Below are positions 26,579 through 34,037 of a stretch of DNA of 64,000 nt, one piece after another (the stretch's first letter is position 1; each line of letters starts with the position of its first letter). Source of the stretch: DASPJL01 sp035628645 (GTDB lineage Bacteria > Bacteroidota > Bacteroidia > Cytophagales > Cyclobacteriaceae). The DNA lies in assembly GCA_035628645.1 (NCBI GenBank), contig DASPJL010000049.1, forward strand, positions 1-64,000, in the 5' to 3' direction. The notes under the pieces were generated by a model that searched no databases, was not told the origin of the DNA, and saw only the letters and a list, made by a program, of their open reading frames with translations. A program made the position numbers and the translations under genes.

Positions 26579-27103
26579 ATGGAAGAATTAAAATACCCTA
26601 TAGGTAAATTTCAGTATCAAGGTCCTTATTCTGAAGAACAAAAAAGGCGCTTTATTAAAGAAATCGCAGAAACGCCGGCTATATTAAAAGAAGCCATTAA
26701 AAACTTTTCTGAAGCACAACTAGAAACGCCTTACCGGCAGGGAGGATGGACAGTACGACAGGTAGTAAATCACATGGCCGACAGTCATATGAATGCTTTC
26801 ATCCGGTTTAAGCTCGCGCTTACAGAAGAAAATCCGACCATAAAACCGTATGAACAAGACCAGTGGGCCAACCTTGCCGATTCATTGAATAGCCCTATTG
26901 AACTTTCTCTTAACTTATTAGATACACTTCACCAAAAGTGGGTGATACTACTAAATTCCCTTTCATCCGACGATTTCAAAAGAACTTATATGCATCCTGA
27001 AAGTGGAAGTTCAAACCTCGAAAAGGTGTTGGGGATGTATGCCTGGCATAGCAAACATCATCTTGCGCATGTAACAGGCGTGAGAGATAGATTGAGAAAA
27101 TGA
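26579..27103 (+). CDS. DinB-superfamily YfiT-like putative metal-dependent bacillithiol S-transferase
   Basis: A 174-residue protein of the four-helix DinB/YfiT fold. It opens with the YfiT-typical YPIGKFQYQGPYSEEQ, then GGWTVRQVVNHMADSHMNA, giving the first metal His, and ends AWHSKHHLAHVTGVRDR, giving the other two (His-x3-His). YfiT-type proteins are Zn- or Ni-binding and are proposed to conjugate bacillithiol to electrophiles, and Bacteroidota are known to make bacillithiol. The spacing suggests it is transcribed alone. Family assignment is firm; the substrate is not known. Confidence 0.88.
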   Translation: MEELKYPIGKFQYQGPYSEEQKRRFIKEIAETPAILKEAIKNFSEAQLETPYRQGGWTVRQVVNHMADSHMNAFIRFKLALTEENPTIKPYEQDQWANLADSLNSPIELSLNLLDTLHQKWVILLNSLSSDDFKRTYMHPESGSSNLEKVLGMYAWHSKHHLAHVTGVRDRLRK

Positions 27104-27144
27104 GTGGATGAATGAGAGAATAAGTTTTACTGACAAATACTTTT

Positions 27145-28047
27145 CTATTTCGGAGCAGCCATGGATTGTATTTTTCGGAAATTGGGATAATTGAAAATGA
27201 TGAGTGCGATGAGAATGATAATGTATCCCAAAAGTTGCGTGTGATTTACTTGTTCATGAAAAATCACAAAAGCAACACTGAAATTAAACAATGGATTGAT
27301 ATACATCAGAATGCCAATAGTGGCTGAATTTATTTTATTAAGCGCAAATAAATTCAGGAATAAGGGGATTACAGTAAATACTAACGCGATCACAAATATG
27401 ATCCAGTAGAATTCAGAAGAGGAGGGTATCTGATCGACAAGTTGAGCAAAGAAGATATTTAAAATCAAGAAGGAAAAAAGGACCTGGATCCCGAGAACAA
27501 TTATCCTGTCAAAACCTTGATTTTTCCTCTGGGTGATTAAATACAATGCATAACTAAAGGCGGTAAGAAAGCTATAACCCAGTTCAGTTACTGAACTTAT
27601 ACCCATTATTATGCAACTTACAGCGCAGAGACCTACAGCAATCCATTGTAAAACGGTCATTCTTTCGTGAATTAACACGAAGCCTAATACAGCAGTCATT
27701 ACCGGGCAAATCAAATAAGAAAAGGAAGCGGTTTTTATATTTATATTATTGACAATGTAAATAAATGAAAGCCAGTTTACCGTTAATAAAACACCTCCAG
27801 CCAATGTTAAAAGCCCTATCTTATTCCTGTCTTTTTTTGCCAGGCTTTTAAAATACTTTAGGTCTTTTCTTAAATCTTTTCGCTTAAACCCCGTCATTAT
27901 TATCAGAAGTATAACAGCGGAAAGCAATATTCTGAAATAAAGAATTTCACCGGCAGAATATTCTTTTAACGCCCTTAATGGAATTGAAAAAAATCCCCAA
28001 ACAACAAATGCCGTGACTGCCGCAATATAATGCTTTCTGTTCTCCAT
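27145..28047 (-). CDS. rarD: EamA-family drug/metabolite transporter (RarD-like)
   Basis: A 300-residue inner-membrane protein with ten predicted helices in two EamA halves. The N-terminus (VTAFVVWGFFSIPLRALKEYSAGEILYFRI) is the usual RarD opening, and IHERMTVLQWIAVGLC closes the first half. RarD proteins are poorly defined exporters of small metabolites. It converges with the YfiT gene and is preceded on its own 5' side by a large palindromic repeat (28074-28156). The symbol is by similarity only. Confidence 0.85.
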   Translation of the reverse strand: MENRKHYIAAVTAFVVWGFFSIPLRALKEYSAGEILYFRILLSAVILLIIMTGFKRKDLRKDLKYFKSLAKKDRNKIGLLTLAGGVLLTVNWLSFIYIVNNINIKTASFSYLICPVMTAVLGFVLIHERMTVLQWIAVGLCAVSCIIMGISSVTELGYSFLTAFSYALYLITQRKNQGFDRIIVLGIQVLFSFLILNIFFAQLVDQIPSSSEFYWIIFVIALVFTVIPLFLNLFALNKINSATIGILMYINPLFNFSVAFVIFHEQVNHTQLLGYIIILIALIIFNYPNFRKIQSMAAPK

Positions 28048-28073
28048 AAATAAACAGCGAAGTTATGAAAATT

Positions 28074-28156
28074 AACCACGGAGGATAGAGAATTTTCACA
28101 GAGGGCGTTGAGGCTTTCTTAAAAATTCTCTGTGTTTTCCCAATGTTCCCGTGGTT
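28074..28156. repeat. Large imperfect palindrome, AACCACGG family, copy 1
   Basis: Begins AACCACGGAGGATAGAGAAT and ends TTCCCGTGGTT, with inner complements AGAGAATTTT and AAAATTCTCT. A near copy lies at 29293-29386, so the AI-2E transporter gene sits exactly between the two. This type of AACCACGGAGG repeat is scattered through many environmental bacterial genomes. Confidence 0.75.
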
Positions 28157-28226
28157 AGATGTATTATAAATACGTGATTTGAAATCCATATTTCCATAAT
28201 AAGCGTAGGCTAATGGAAAAGAATAT

Positions 28227-29276
28227 ATGGATAATGGCTTTGACAAAAATAAATTTGCTCAAAAAGTACTGATTACCCTTGGAATTGTTCTTCCAATTCT
28301 GCTATTAATTCTTTTTTTTGGTTTTGCCTTTCAGGTCTTGCTATTGGTAATGGCAGGAGTATTGGTTGCTGTTTTTTTTCGTGGAATTGCCGCTTTCATT
28401 CATAGCCGACTTCACTTGGGGATGAAGTGGTCCTTAGGAATTTCAATATTAGGGGTAATGATAGTAATTGGGTTAGCGGCGTTATTCATTGCTCCCTCTG
28501 TGAGTGATCAAGCGCAGAAGTTAAGTCAGGAAATTCCAAAATCCGTTGAGAAATTAAAACAACAAGCTAAAGGGAATAAAGCTTTCGAAGATGTTTTAAG
28601 CGGTTCCTTTGATCCCCAAAGCTTTATGAAAAAACAGGGCGGATGGGCGAAGAAAGCTTTTGGAGCGCTTACTACCACACTTGGAGTCCTGGCCGATATT
28701 TATGTAATATTTTTCATTGGCCTGTTTTTCACAGTTAGTCCGAATCCTCTAATCAACGGAATTGTCAGTCTTTTCCCGCTTTCACGGCGCGACCGTGCAA
28801 GGGAAGTATTAGGAGCTATAGGAAAATCTTTAAAAAAGTGGCTAATGGCTAAATTATTGTCCATGACTGTGGTAGGCGTTCTTACCACCATCGGCCTGTC
28901 AATTTTAGGTATTCCATTAGCGTTTGTTCTTGGACTAATCGCCGGTCTTCTGTCGTTTATTCCGAATTTTGGTCCTATTATAGCTTTAATCCCCGCAATT
29001 TTAGTCGCTTTTAGTCAGGGAGCAAATCAAGCCTTGTATGTTGCCCTATTATACATAGGGATCCAAGCCCTGGAATCTAACTTTATTACCCCTTTTATTC
29101 AGAAAAACATGGTTTCCATTCCTATGGCGCTAATCCTTATCGCTCAGATAGTTTTGGGCGTATTTTCAAGTGGATTAGGACTTATTTTAGCTACGCCAAT
29201 TGCTGTCACTTTTATTGTACTTGTAAAAATGGTTTATGTTCAGGACGTGCTGGGAGATCAAAGTGCGAAGGATTAA
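28227..29276 (+). CDS. AI-2E family transporter (membrane permease)
   Basis: A 349-residue permease. Two N-terminal helices are followed by a soluble stretch (~90-140, LSQEIPKSVEKLKQQAKGNK), then five or six helices with family blocks FTVSPNPLINGIVSLFP, LIAGLLSFIPNFGPIIALIPAI and ALESNFITPFIQKNMVSIP. Family members export AI-2 or act as Na+/H+ antiporters; which applies here cannot be told. The gene is bounded on both sides by copies of the same palindromic repeat, with no other partner between them. Confidence 0.92.
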   Translation: MDNGFDKNKFAQKVLITLGIVLPILLLILFFGFAFQVLLLVMAGVLVAVFFRGIAAFIHSRLHLGMKWSLGISILGVMIVIGLAALFIAPSVSDQAQKLSQEIPKSVEKLKQQAKGNKAFEDVLSGSFDPQSFMKKQGGWAKKAFGALTTTLGVLADIYVIFFIGLFFTVSPNPLINGIVSLFPLSRRDRAREVLGAIGKSLKKWLMAKLLSMTVVGVLTTIGLSILGIPLAFVLGLIAGLLSFIPNFGPIIALIPAILVAFSQGANQALYVALLYIGIQALESNFITPFIQKNMVSIPMALILIAQIVLGVFSSGLGLILATPIAVTFIVLVKMVYVQDVLGDQSAKD

Positions 29277-29292
29277 AGGCTTTTGGAACTTA

Positions 29293-29386
29293 AACCACGG
29301 AGGACACAGAGAATTTTCACAGAGTACATTGAGTCTTATCGAAAAATTCTCTATAGCCCCAGTGTTTCTCCGTGTTCCCCGTGGTT
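29293..29386. repeat. Large imperfect palindrome, AACCACGG family, copy 2
   Basis: Begins AACCACGGAGGACACAGAGA and ends TCCCCGTGGTT, with inner complements AGAGAATTTT and AAAATTCTCT. It has the same orientation and outline as the copy at 28074-28156. It ends 47 bp before the GH15 start codon. Confidence 0.75.
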
Positions 29387-29433
29387 AAAAATCTTTGTTA
29401 AACCAAATCGAGAAAGAGGCGTTTTCTTTACAT

Positions 29434-31275
29434 ATGGAAAAATATCAACCAATTGAAAACTATGGAGTGATAGGCGACCTTAATACCGTGGCGCTTGTTG
29501 GTCTTAACGGTAATATTGATTTCATGTGTTTTCCAGATTTTGACTCACCCACTGTATTTGCAGCTTTGCTGGATGCGGAAAAGGGAGGTTCGTTTGTGAT
29601 AGAGCCCGTAAATGGTGAGGTAAAAAACAAACAACTTTATCTTCCTGATACCAATGTGTTGCTTACCCGGTTTTTGTGCACGGAAGGGGTAGCGGAAATT
29701 ACTGACTTTATGCCGGTAGAGGAGTTGTATGGAGGTAAAGAATTGATCCGGAGAGTAACTTGTGTCCGGGGAAAGCTGGGTTTCAGAATGAAATGCGCAC
29801 CAAGATTTAATTATGCTCTTTCCAAACATAAGACAGAAAGAGTGAACGAAAAGGAACTACTTTTTACAAGTAAAGGTGACGACGGAACAGTTATCAGGCT
29901 TATTGGCAGTGTTCCTATAGAGATCAAAGAAAATGATGCTTATAGCTCATTTACATTAAATACCGGGGATACTGCAGACTTTTTATTTGAACATGTTTCT
30001 GTACACGCCCAACAGATAAGTGATACCAAAACCTTTATTGATAAAAGCTTATACGATACCATAAATTATTGGAAAAGCTGGGTATCAAAATCCCGCTATA
30101 AAGGAAGATGGATGGAAATAGTGAACAGATCTGCACTGGTCCTGAAACTGATGACTTCATTTAAATACGGGTCAATTGTTGCTGCGCCAACCTTTGGTTT
30201 CCCTGAAGAAATAGGAGGGGTGAGAAATTGGGATTATCGTTATACGTGGATCAGAGATGCTTCATTTACCATCTATGCTCTTTTAAAATTAGGTTACCGC
30301 AAAGAGGCAAGGGAATTTATGAATTGGGTGGAAAGACAATGTAAAGACATAGGAAATGCAGGCTACCTTTCATTAATGTATTCTTTGGATGGAAAAAAGG
30401 AATTACACGAAATAGAGTTGAACCATTTGGAAGGTTATAAAAATTCTAAACCTGTGCGGATAGGAAATGGCGCTTATTCTCAAATCCAAATGGACATCTA
30501 CGGTGAATTACTTGACTCTGTTTATCTATTTGACAAATACGGAGAAACAATCAGCTTTGATTTTTGGAAAGACCTTGCCCGACAGGTGGACTGGGTGTGT
30601 GATAACTGGCAAAGGGAGGACGAAGGTATTTGGGAAGTAAGGGGGGGCAAAAAACCTTTTTTATATTCAAGAATGATGTGCTGGGTAGCGATTGACAGGG
30701 CCATGAAAATTGGAGAAAGGCATTCATACCCGTTGAAGAAACAATGGCAGGAAGAGCGTGATAAGATTTTTTGTTCGATCCATGAAGAATTCTGGGATGA
30801 AAAGCAACAGGCTTTTATGCAGTACAAAGGAGCTAATACGGTAGATGCAGCTACATTATTGATGCCTCTGGTTAGATTTATAGGTCCTAAAGACCCTAAA
30901 TGGTTATCTACTCTTAAAAGAATTGAAGAAGTTCTGGTGTCAGATTCTTTGGTTTACAGATATCGACCGGATGAACATTTTGATGGACTTTCCGGTGGAG
31001 AGGGAACATTTTCTATGTGTACTTTCTGGTATGTAGAATGTTTGGCCAAGGCAGGTCAAATTAATAAGGCACGGTTATATTTTGAAAAAATGCTTGGTTA
31101 TGCAAATCATGTGGGGCTTTACGCAGAGCAACTGGGATTTCAGGGAGAACATTTGGGGAATTTTCCCCAAGCCTTTACACATTTAGGTTTGATAAGCGCT
31201 GCCTTAAGTTTGGATGCACAGTTGGATGACCAGCGAAATAGAGAAATAAATGGAAGTGCCTATAAAAATGAATAA
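29434..31275 (+). CDS. GH15 family glucosidase (glucoamylase/trehalase-like)
   Basis: I choose the Met at 29434 (MEKYQPIENYGVIGDLNTVA) because this is the family's normal start; the 13 extra codons upstream begin at a TTG in the tail of a repeat. The 613-residue enzyme has the N-terminal super-beta-sandwich, then the (alpha/alpha)6 barrel with NWDYRYTWIRDASFTI and, near the C-terminus, LYAEQLGFQGEHLGNFPQAF, which supplies the second catalytic Glu region. There is no signal peptide, so it is cytosolic. It should release glucose from maltodextrins or trehalose. A glucose dehydrogenase gene follows on the same strand, which fits use of the freed glucose. Confidence 0.92.
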   Translation: MEKYQPIENYGVIGDLNTVALVGLNGNIDFMCFPDFDSPTVFAALLDAEKGGSFVIEPVNGEVKNKQLYLPDTNVLLTRFLCTEGVAEITDFMPVEELYGGKELIRRVTCVRGKLGFRMKCAPRFNYALSKHKTERVNEKELLFTSKGDDGTVIRLIGSVPIEIKENDAYSSFTLNTGDTADFLFEHVSVHAQQISDTKTFIDKSLYDTINYWKSWVSKSRYKGRWMEIVNRSALVLKLMTSFKYGSIVAAPTFGFPEEIGGVRNWDYRYTWIRDASFTIYALLKLGYRKEAREFMNWVERQCKDIGNAGYLSLMYSLDGKKELHEIELNHLEGYKNSKPVRIGNGAYSQIQMDIYGELLDSVYLFDKYGETISFDFWKDLARQVDWVCDNWQREDEGIWEVRGGKKPFLYSRMMCWVAIDRAMKIGERHSYPLKKQWQEERDKIFCSIHEEFWDEKQQAFMQYKGANTVDAATLLMPLVRFIGPKDPKWLSTLKRIEEVLVSDSLVYRYRPDEHFDGLSGGEGTFSMCTFWYVECLAKAGQINKARLYFEKMLGYANHVGLYAEQLGFQGEHLGNFPQAFTHLGLISAALSLDAQLDDQRNREINGSAYKNE

Positions 31276-31455
31276 ATTTCTTGATGTGCTAATTAGAAAA
31301 TCGAGGAAAGAGATTCATTAACACTTAAAATAATAAAACCCTATGCTGTTTTAGTTAAGACTTTTTTGCTATTAAGCTGCCAGCTAAACGACATGGAATA
31401 AAAATTTATGTAAATGAACTTTTAAAGAAATTGGGCAAGAGGCCCCAACTGAACT

Positions 31456-31486
31456 TACTCATGCCTCGTACCTCATTCCTCAAACC
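31456..31486. repeat. Heptad repeat directly upstream of the glucose dehydrogenase
   Basis: Units TACTCAT, GCCTCGT, ACCTCAT, TCCTCAA, then ACC, followed by ATATAAAT and the ATG at 31495. The last ~25 nt match the leader of arsM almost base for base. Confidence 0.7.
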
Positions 31487-31494
31487 ATATAAAT

Positions 31495-32595
31495 ATGAAA
31501 GCAATATCACTATTACCGGGAACACACGACGTGGATCTTTTAAATGTAGCCGAGCCTGAAGTTCGTTCAAAGACCCAGGTAAAAATTAGAATTCTGGAAG
31601 TAGGCGTTTGTGGTACAGACAGGGAACAAGTCGAAGGCGGGAGAGCCGATGCCCCGACAGGAGCAAAAAGGTTGATATTGGGTCATGAGATGTTTGGACA
31701 AGTAGTGGAAACAGGACCGGAAGTGACTAAGGTATCGGTAGGAGATTATGGTGTGTTCTCCGTTAGGAGAGGATGTGGTAAATGTGTGCCTTGTCAGAAT
31801 AACCGAAGCGATATGTGTTATACCGGCAATTATACAGAAAGAGGTATCAAGGGCCTGCATGGTTTTGATGCTGAATATGTGGTAGATGAAGAGCAATATC
31901 TTGTAAAGGTACCTGTAAGTATTAAGTCGATAGGCGTATTGGCAGAGCCTATGTCCGTTGCAGAAAAAGCTATTGACGAAGCATTGAATATACAAGAATC
32001 AAGGCTTCCGAAAATCACAAAAGAGGAATGGATAGTTGGAAAGAAGGCGCTGGTAGTAGGTATGGGCGCCATAGGAATTCTTGCGGCAGTAGCGCTTAGG
32101 TTAAGAGGGGCGGAGGTATTGGGGTTGGATATTGTGGACGAGAATACCAACCGACCGTCTATTTTGAAACGAGTTGGTGGATATTATTTGGATGGAAGGA
32201 AAATAAAGGCAAGTGATATTGACAAGAAATTCGGCCAGGTAGATTTTATTTTTGAAGCTGCCGGAGTGGCTTCTTTAGGCTTTGAAATAATAGACGCTTT
32301 GGGAATAAATGGCATTTATGTGATGACAGGTATTCCTCATGAAGCACGTCCTGTATGTATTACCGGTGCACAATTAATGAAACAGATTGTTTTAAAAAAC
32401 CAGATTATTATTGGAAGTGTGAATGCAGGACCTACTCATTTTCAGTTGGCTATTGATGATCTGGAGAAGGCAAAAAACAAATGGGGCGATTTGATGGACG
32501 AAATAATTACTACAAGGGTAGGATATGATCAATTTAAAGATGCCCTGGAATTACGAACTGAAAATGATATTAAAACGGTGATTGTTTGGGATTAA
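31495..32595 (+). CDS. Glucose 1-dehydrogenase, zinc-dependent MDR type
   Basis: A 366-residue medium-chain dehydrogenase. The catalytic zinc site is in EVGVCGTDREQVEGG and LILGHEMFG (Cys, then His-Glu). The structural zinc lobe is RRGCGKCVPCQNNRSDMC with four cysteines. The nucleotide-binding motif is VGMGAIGILAAVALRLRGAEV. The overall pattern, with AEPMSVAEKAIDEA, is that of Thermoplasma/Sulfolobus-type glucose dehydrogenases, which oxidise glucose to gluconolactone with NAD(P)+. It lies 219 bp after the GH15 gene, linking glucose release and oxidation. Sugar specificity is inferred from the family. Confidence 0.88.
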   Translation: MKAISLLPGTHDVDLLNVAEPEVRSKTQVKIRILEVGVCGTDREQVEGGRADAPTGAKRLILGHEMFGQVVETGPEVTKVSVGDYGVFSVRRGCGKCVPCQNNRSDMCYTGNYTERGIKGLHGFDAEYVVDEEQYLVKVPVSIKSIGVLAEPMSVAEKAIDEALNIQESRLPKITKEEWIVGKKALVVGMGAIGILAAVALRLRGAEVLGLDIVDENTNRPSILKRVGGYYLDGRKIKASDIDKKFGQVDFIFEAAGVASLGFEIIDALGINGIYVMTGIPHEARPVCITGAQLMKQIVLKNQIIIGSVNAGPTHFQLAIDDLEKAKNKWGDLMDEIITTRVGYDQFKDALELRTENDIKTVIVWD

Positions 32596-32697
32596 TTAAA
32601 AAATAACTCACAGCCGAATCCCTCTTTACAAGATGACGTAGGCTATAATATCAGACTCTAATAATAAGTCTTATAGTAATTATTAAAAGATAAAAGT

Positions 32698-33036
32698 ATG
32701 TCACACGAAAGATTTCAACAATGTATTGACGCATGTTTAGAATGTGCAATAGAATGCGAACACTGTGCAACAGCTTGTTTAAGTGAACAAGATTTGAAGA
32801 TGATGGCCAGGTGCATTATGCTTGACAGGGAATGTGCTGCCATTTGTTTTACGTCAGCAAAAATAATGGGAATGGGAGGAGAACATGCAAGCGAAGTATG
32901 CCGGGTTTGCTCCGATATTTGTGATGCATGTGGTGAAGAATGTGCTAAACATGAAGCAGATCATTGCCGAAAATGTGCTGAAGCCTGCAGACATTGTGCC
33001 GAGGAATGCAGGAAAATGGTTGAGGAGTATGCCTAA
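32698..33036 (+). CDS. Four-helix bundle copper-binding protein (Csp/DUF326)
   Basis: A 112-residue protein with 19 cysteines, mostly spaced C-x3-C or C-x2-C (CIDACLECAIECEHCATAC; EVCRVCSDICDACGEEC; HCRKCAEACRHCAEEC). This is the signature of the copper storage proteins (Csp), in which the bundle core is lined with Cys that hold many Cu(I) ions. There is no signal peptide or Tat motif, so it is the cytosolic Csp3-like form. It would buffer excess copper. No copper exporter is adjacent. Confidence 0.92.
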   Translation: MSHERFQQCIDACLECAIECEHCATACLSEQDLKMMARCIMLDRECAAICFTSAKIMGMGGEHASEVCRVCSDICDACGEECAKHEADHCRKCAEACRHCAEECRKMVEEYA

Positions 33037-33148
33037 CCAACCACAAGTCTTAGCTTTTTGTAAAACGTTTTTTGTTTATTAATCTAATAAACTTGTTCAT
33101 TAATCTAAGTTTTTTTAAGATTTTGTCGATGTGCTACTTCATTAGTCT

Positions 33149-33156
33149 TACTTTTG
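33149..33156 (+). promoter_or_regulatory. -7 box (TActTTTG) of the response regulator gene
   Basis: An exact match to TAnnTTTG, 30 bp before the start codon. A TTTG at 33122-33125 could be the -33 element, though the 23-bp spacing is slightly longer than the usual 19-21. Confidence 0.5.
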
Positions 33157-33186
33157 CGTAAGTACCATAAATAAAACCTTGAGACT

Positions 33187-33612
33187 ATGATACCAAATAT
33201 TTTACTTGTTGAAGATGATCACTTAGATATAATTCATGCAAATAGAGTTTTATCTCAAGTCAAACTTATTCATAATTTACATGTAGCCAAAAACGGAGAG
33301 GAAGCCTTAAAAATGCTGGGTATAGGCGCAGGAAGTGAAGAGGCAATATATCCCCTTCCTGAAATTATTCTTCTGGATTTAAATATGCCAAGAATGAACG
33401 GATTGGAATTTTTAAGTATCATGCGGGCTGATGAAAGGCTTAAAAATATAAAAGTATTTGTAATATCCACCTCAGGTGACGAAATAGATAAAGAATTGGC
33501 GAGAGAACTAGGCGTATCTGGTTACATAGAAAAGCCTTTCAGATTAAACAGTACCACATCAAAAGATTCCTTTAATCTGCATATTGACTTAATAAATCTG
33601 AAATCAGCATAA
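33187..33612 (+). CDS. Single-domain response regulator (Rcp1-like)
   Basis: A 141-residue receiver domain without an output domain. Acidic pocket LLVEDDHLD, phospho-acceptor Asp in ILLDLNMPRMNG, the switch Thr/Ser in VISTSG and the Lys in IEKPF are all present. The long loop after helix 2 (GIGAGSEEAIYPLPE) is typical of Rcp1-type regulators paired with phytochrome-like or PAS-type histidine kinases, which are usually encoded elsewhere in Bacteroidota. No kinase gene is next to it here. It likely relays phosphate rather than binding DNA. Confidence 0.92.
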   Translation: MIPNILLVEDDHLDIIHANRVLSQVKLIHNLHVAKNGEEALKMLGIGAGSEEAIYPLPEIILLDLNMPRMNGLEFLSIMRADERLKNIKVFVISTSGDEIDKELARELGVSGYIEKPFRLNSTTSKDSFNLHIDLINLKSA

Positions 33613-34037
33613 CTGTTTTTTGCTGTTTTGACAGAAATATAGTCGCTTGACAAGCAAATTATGTTCGGGTACTCTTGACTTAGCGGCAATAAATGACTGC
33701 AGCTTTGCAATTCCCTTGGGTAACTTAGGTTTAGCGCATTGCTTGAAAATGAATTTTCCCAGTTATTTAGCCCCCTTTCCTTGTCGGATTTATTAAAAAT
33801 CAAGAACCATTCATACTTCATTTTCACTTCAAATAATTTTTAAATATTTATAATCCTAATAAATCCCTCCAGTCACCTAATACATATTCATATATATATT
33901 AGTGACAGTCAGTTAATTGTGTAAATTGAAGAATTGTCCTAATCTTGTCCTTCTGTTTGTCCCACTAATGTCCATGTTAATTCTTAGGGTTTAAGTTTTC
34001 ATTTAATACCTTCGAAACGTAACCAAATTAACCCTAT
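33613..34037. other. Intergenic region (425 bp), no gene seen
   Basis: An AT-rich stretch before the 753-residue GH16-like gene. The one promoter-like sign is TACCTTCG at 34007-34014, one base off TAnnTTTG and 23 bp before the start codon. I see no RNA or repeat structure. Confidence 0.35.

Noticed and set aside
27947..28246. Minus-strand 99-codon frame near the EamA transporter start
   Set aside because: It passes through the palindromic repeat and overlaps both flanking genes in other frames.
33522..33827. Minus-strand 101-codon frame after the response regulator
   Set aside because: It is partly antisense to the receiver domain and has no family pattern; composition is that of AT-rich spacer DNA.
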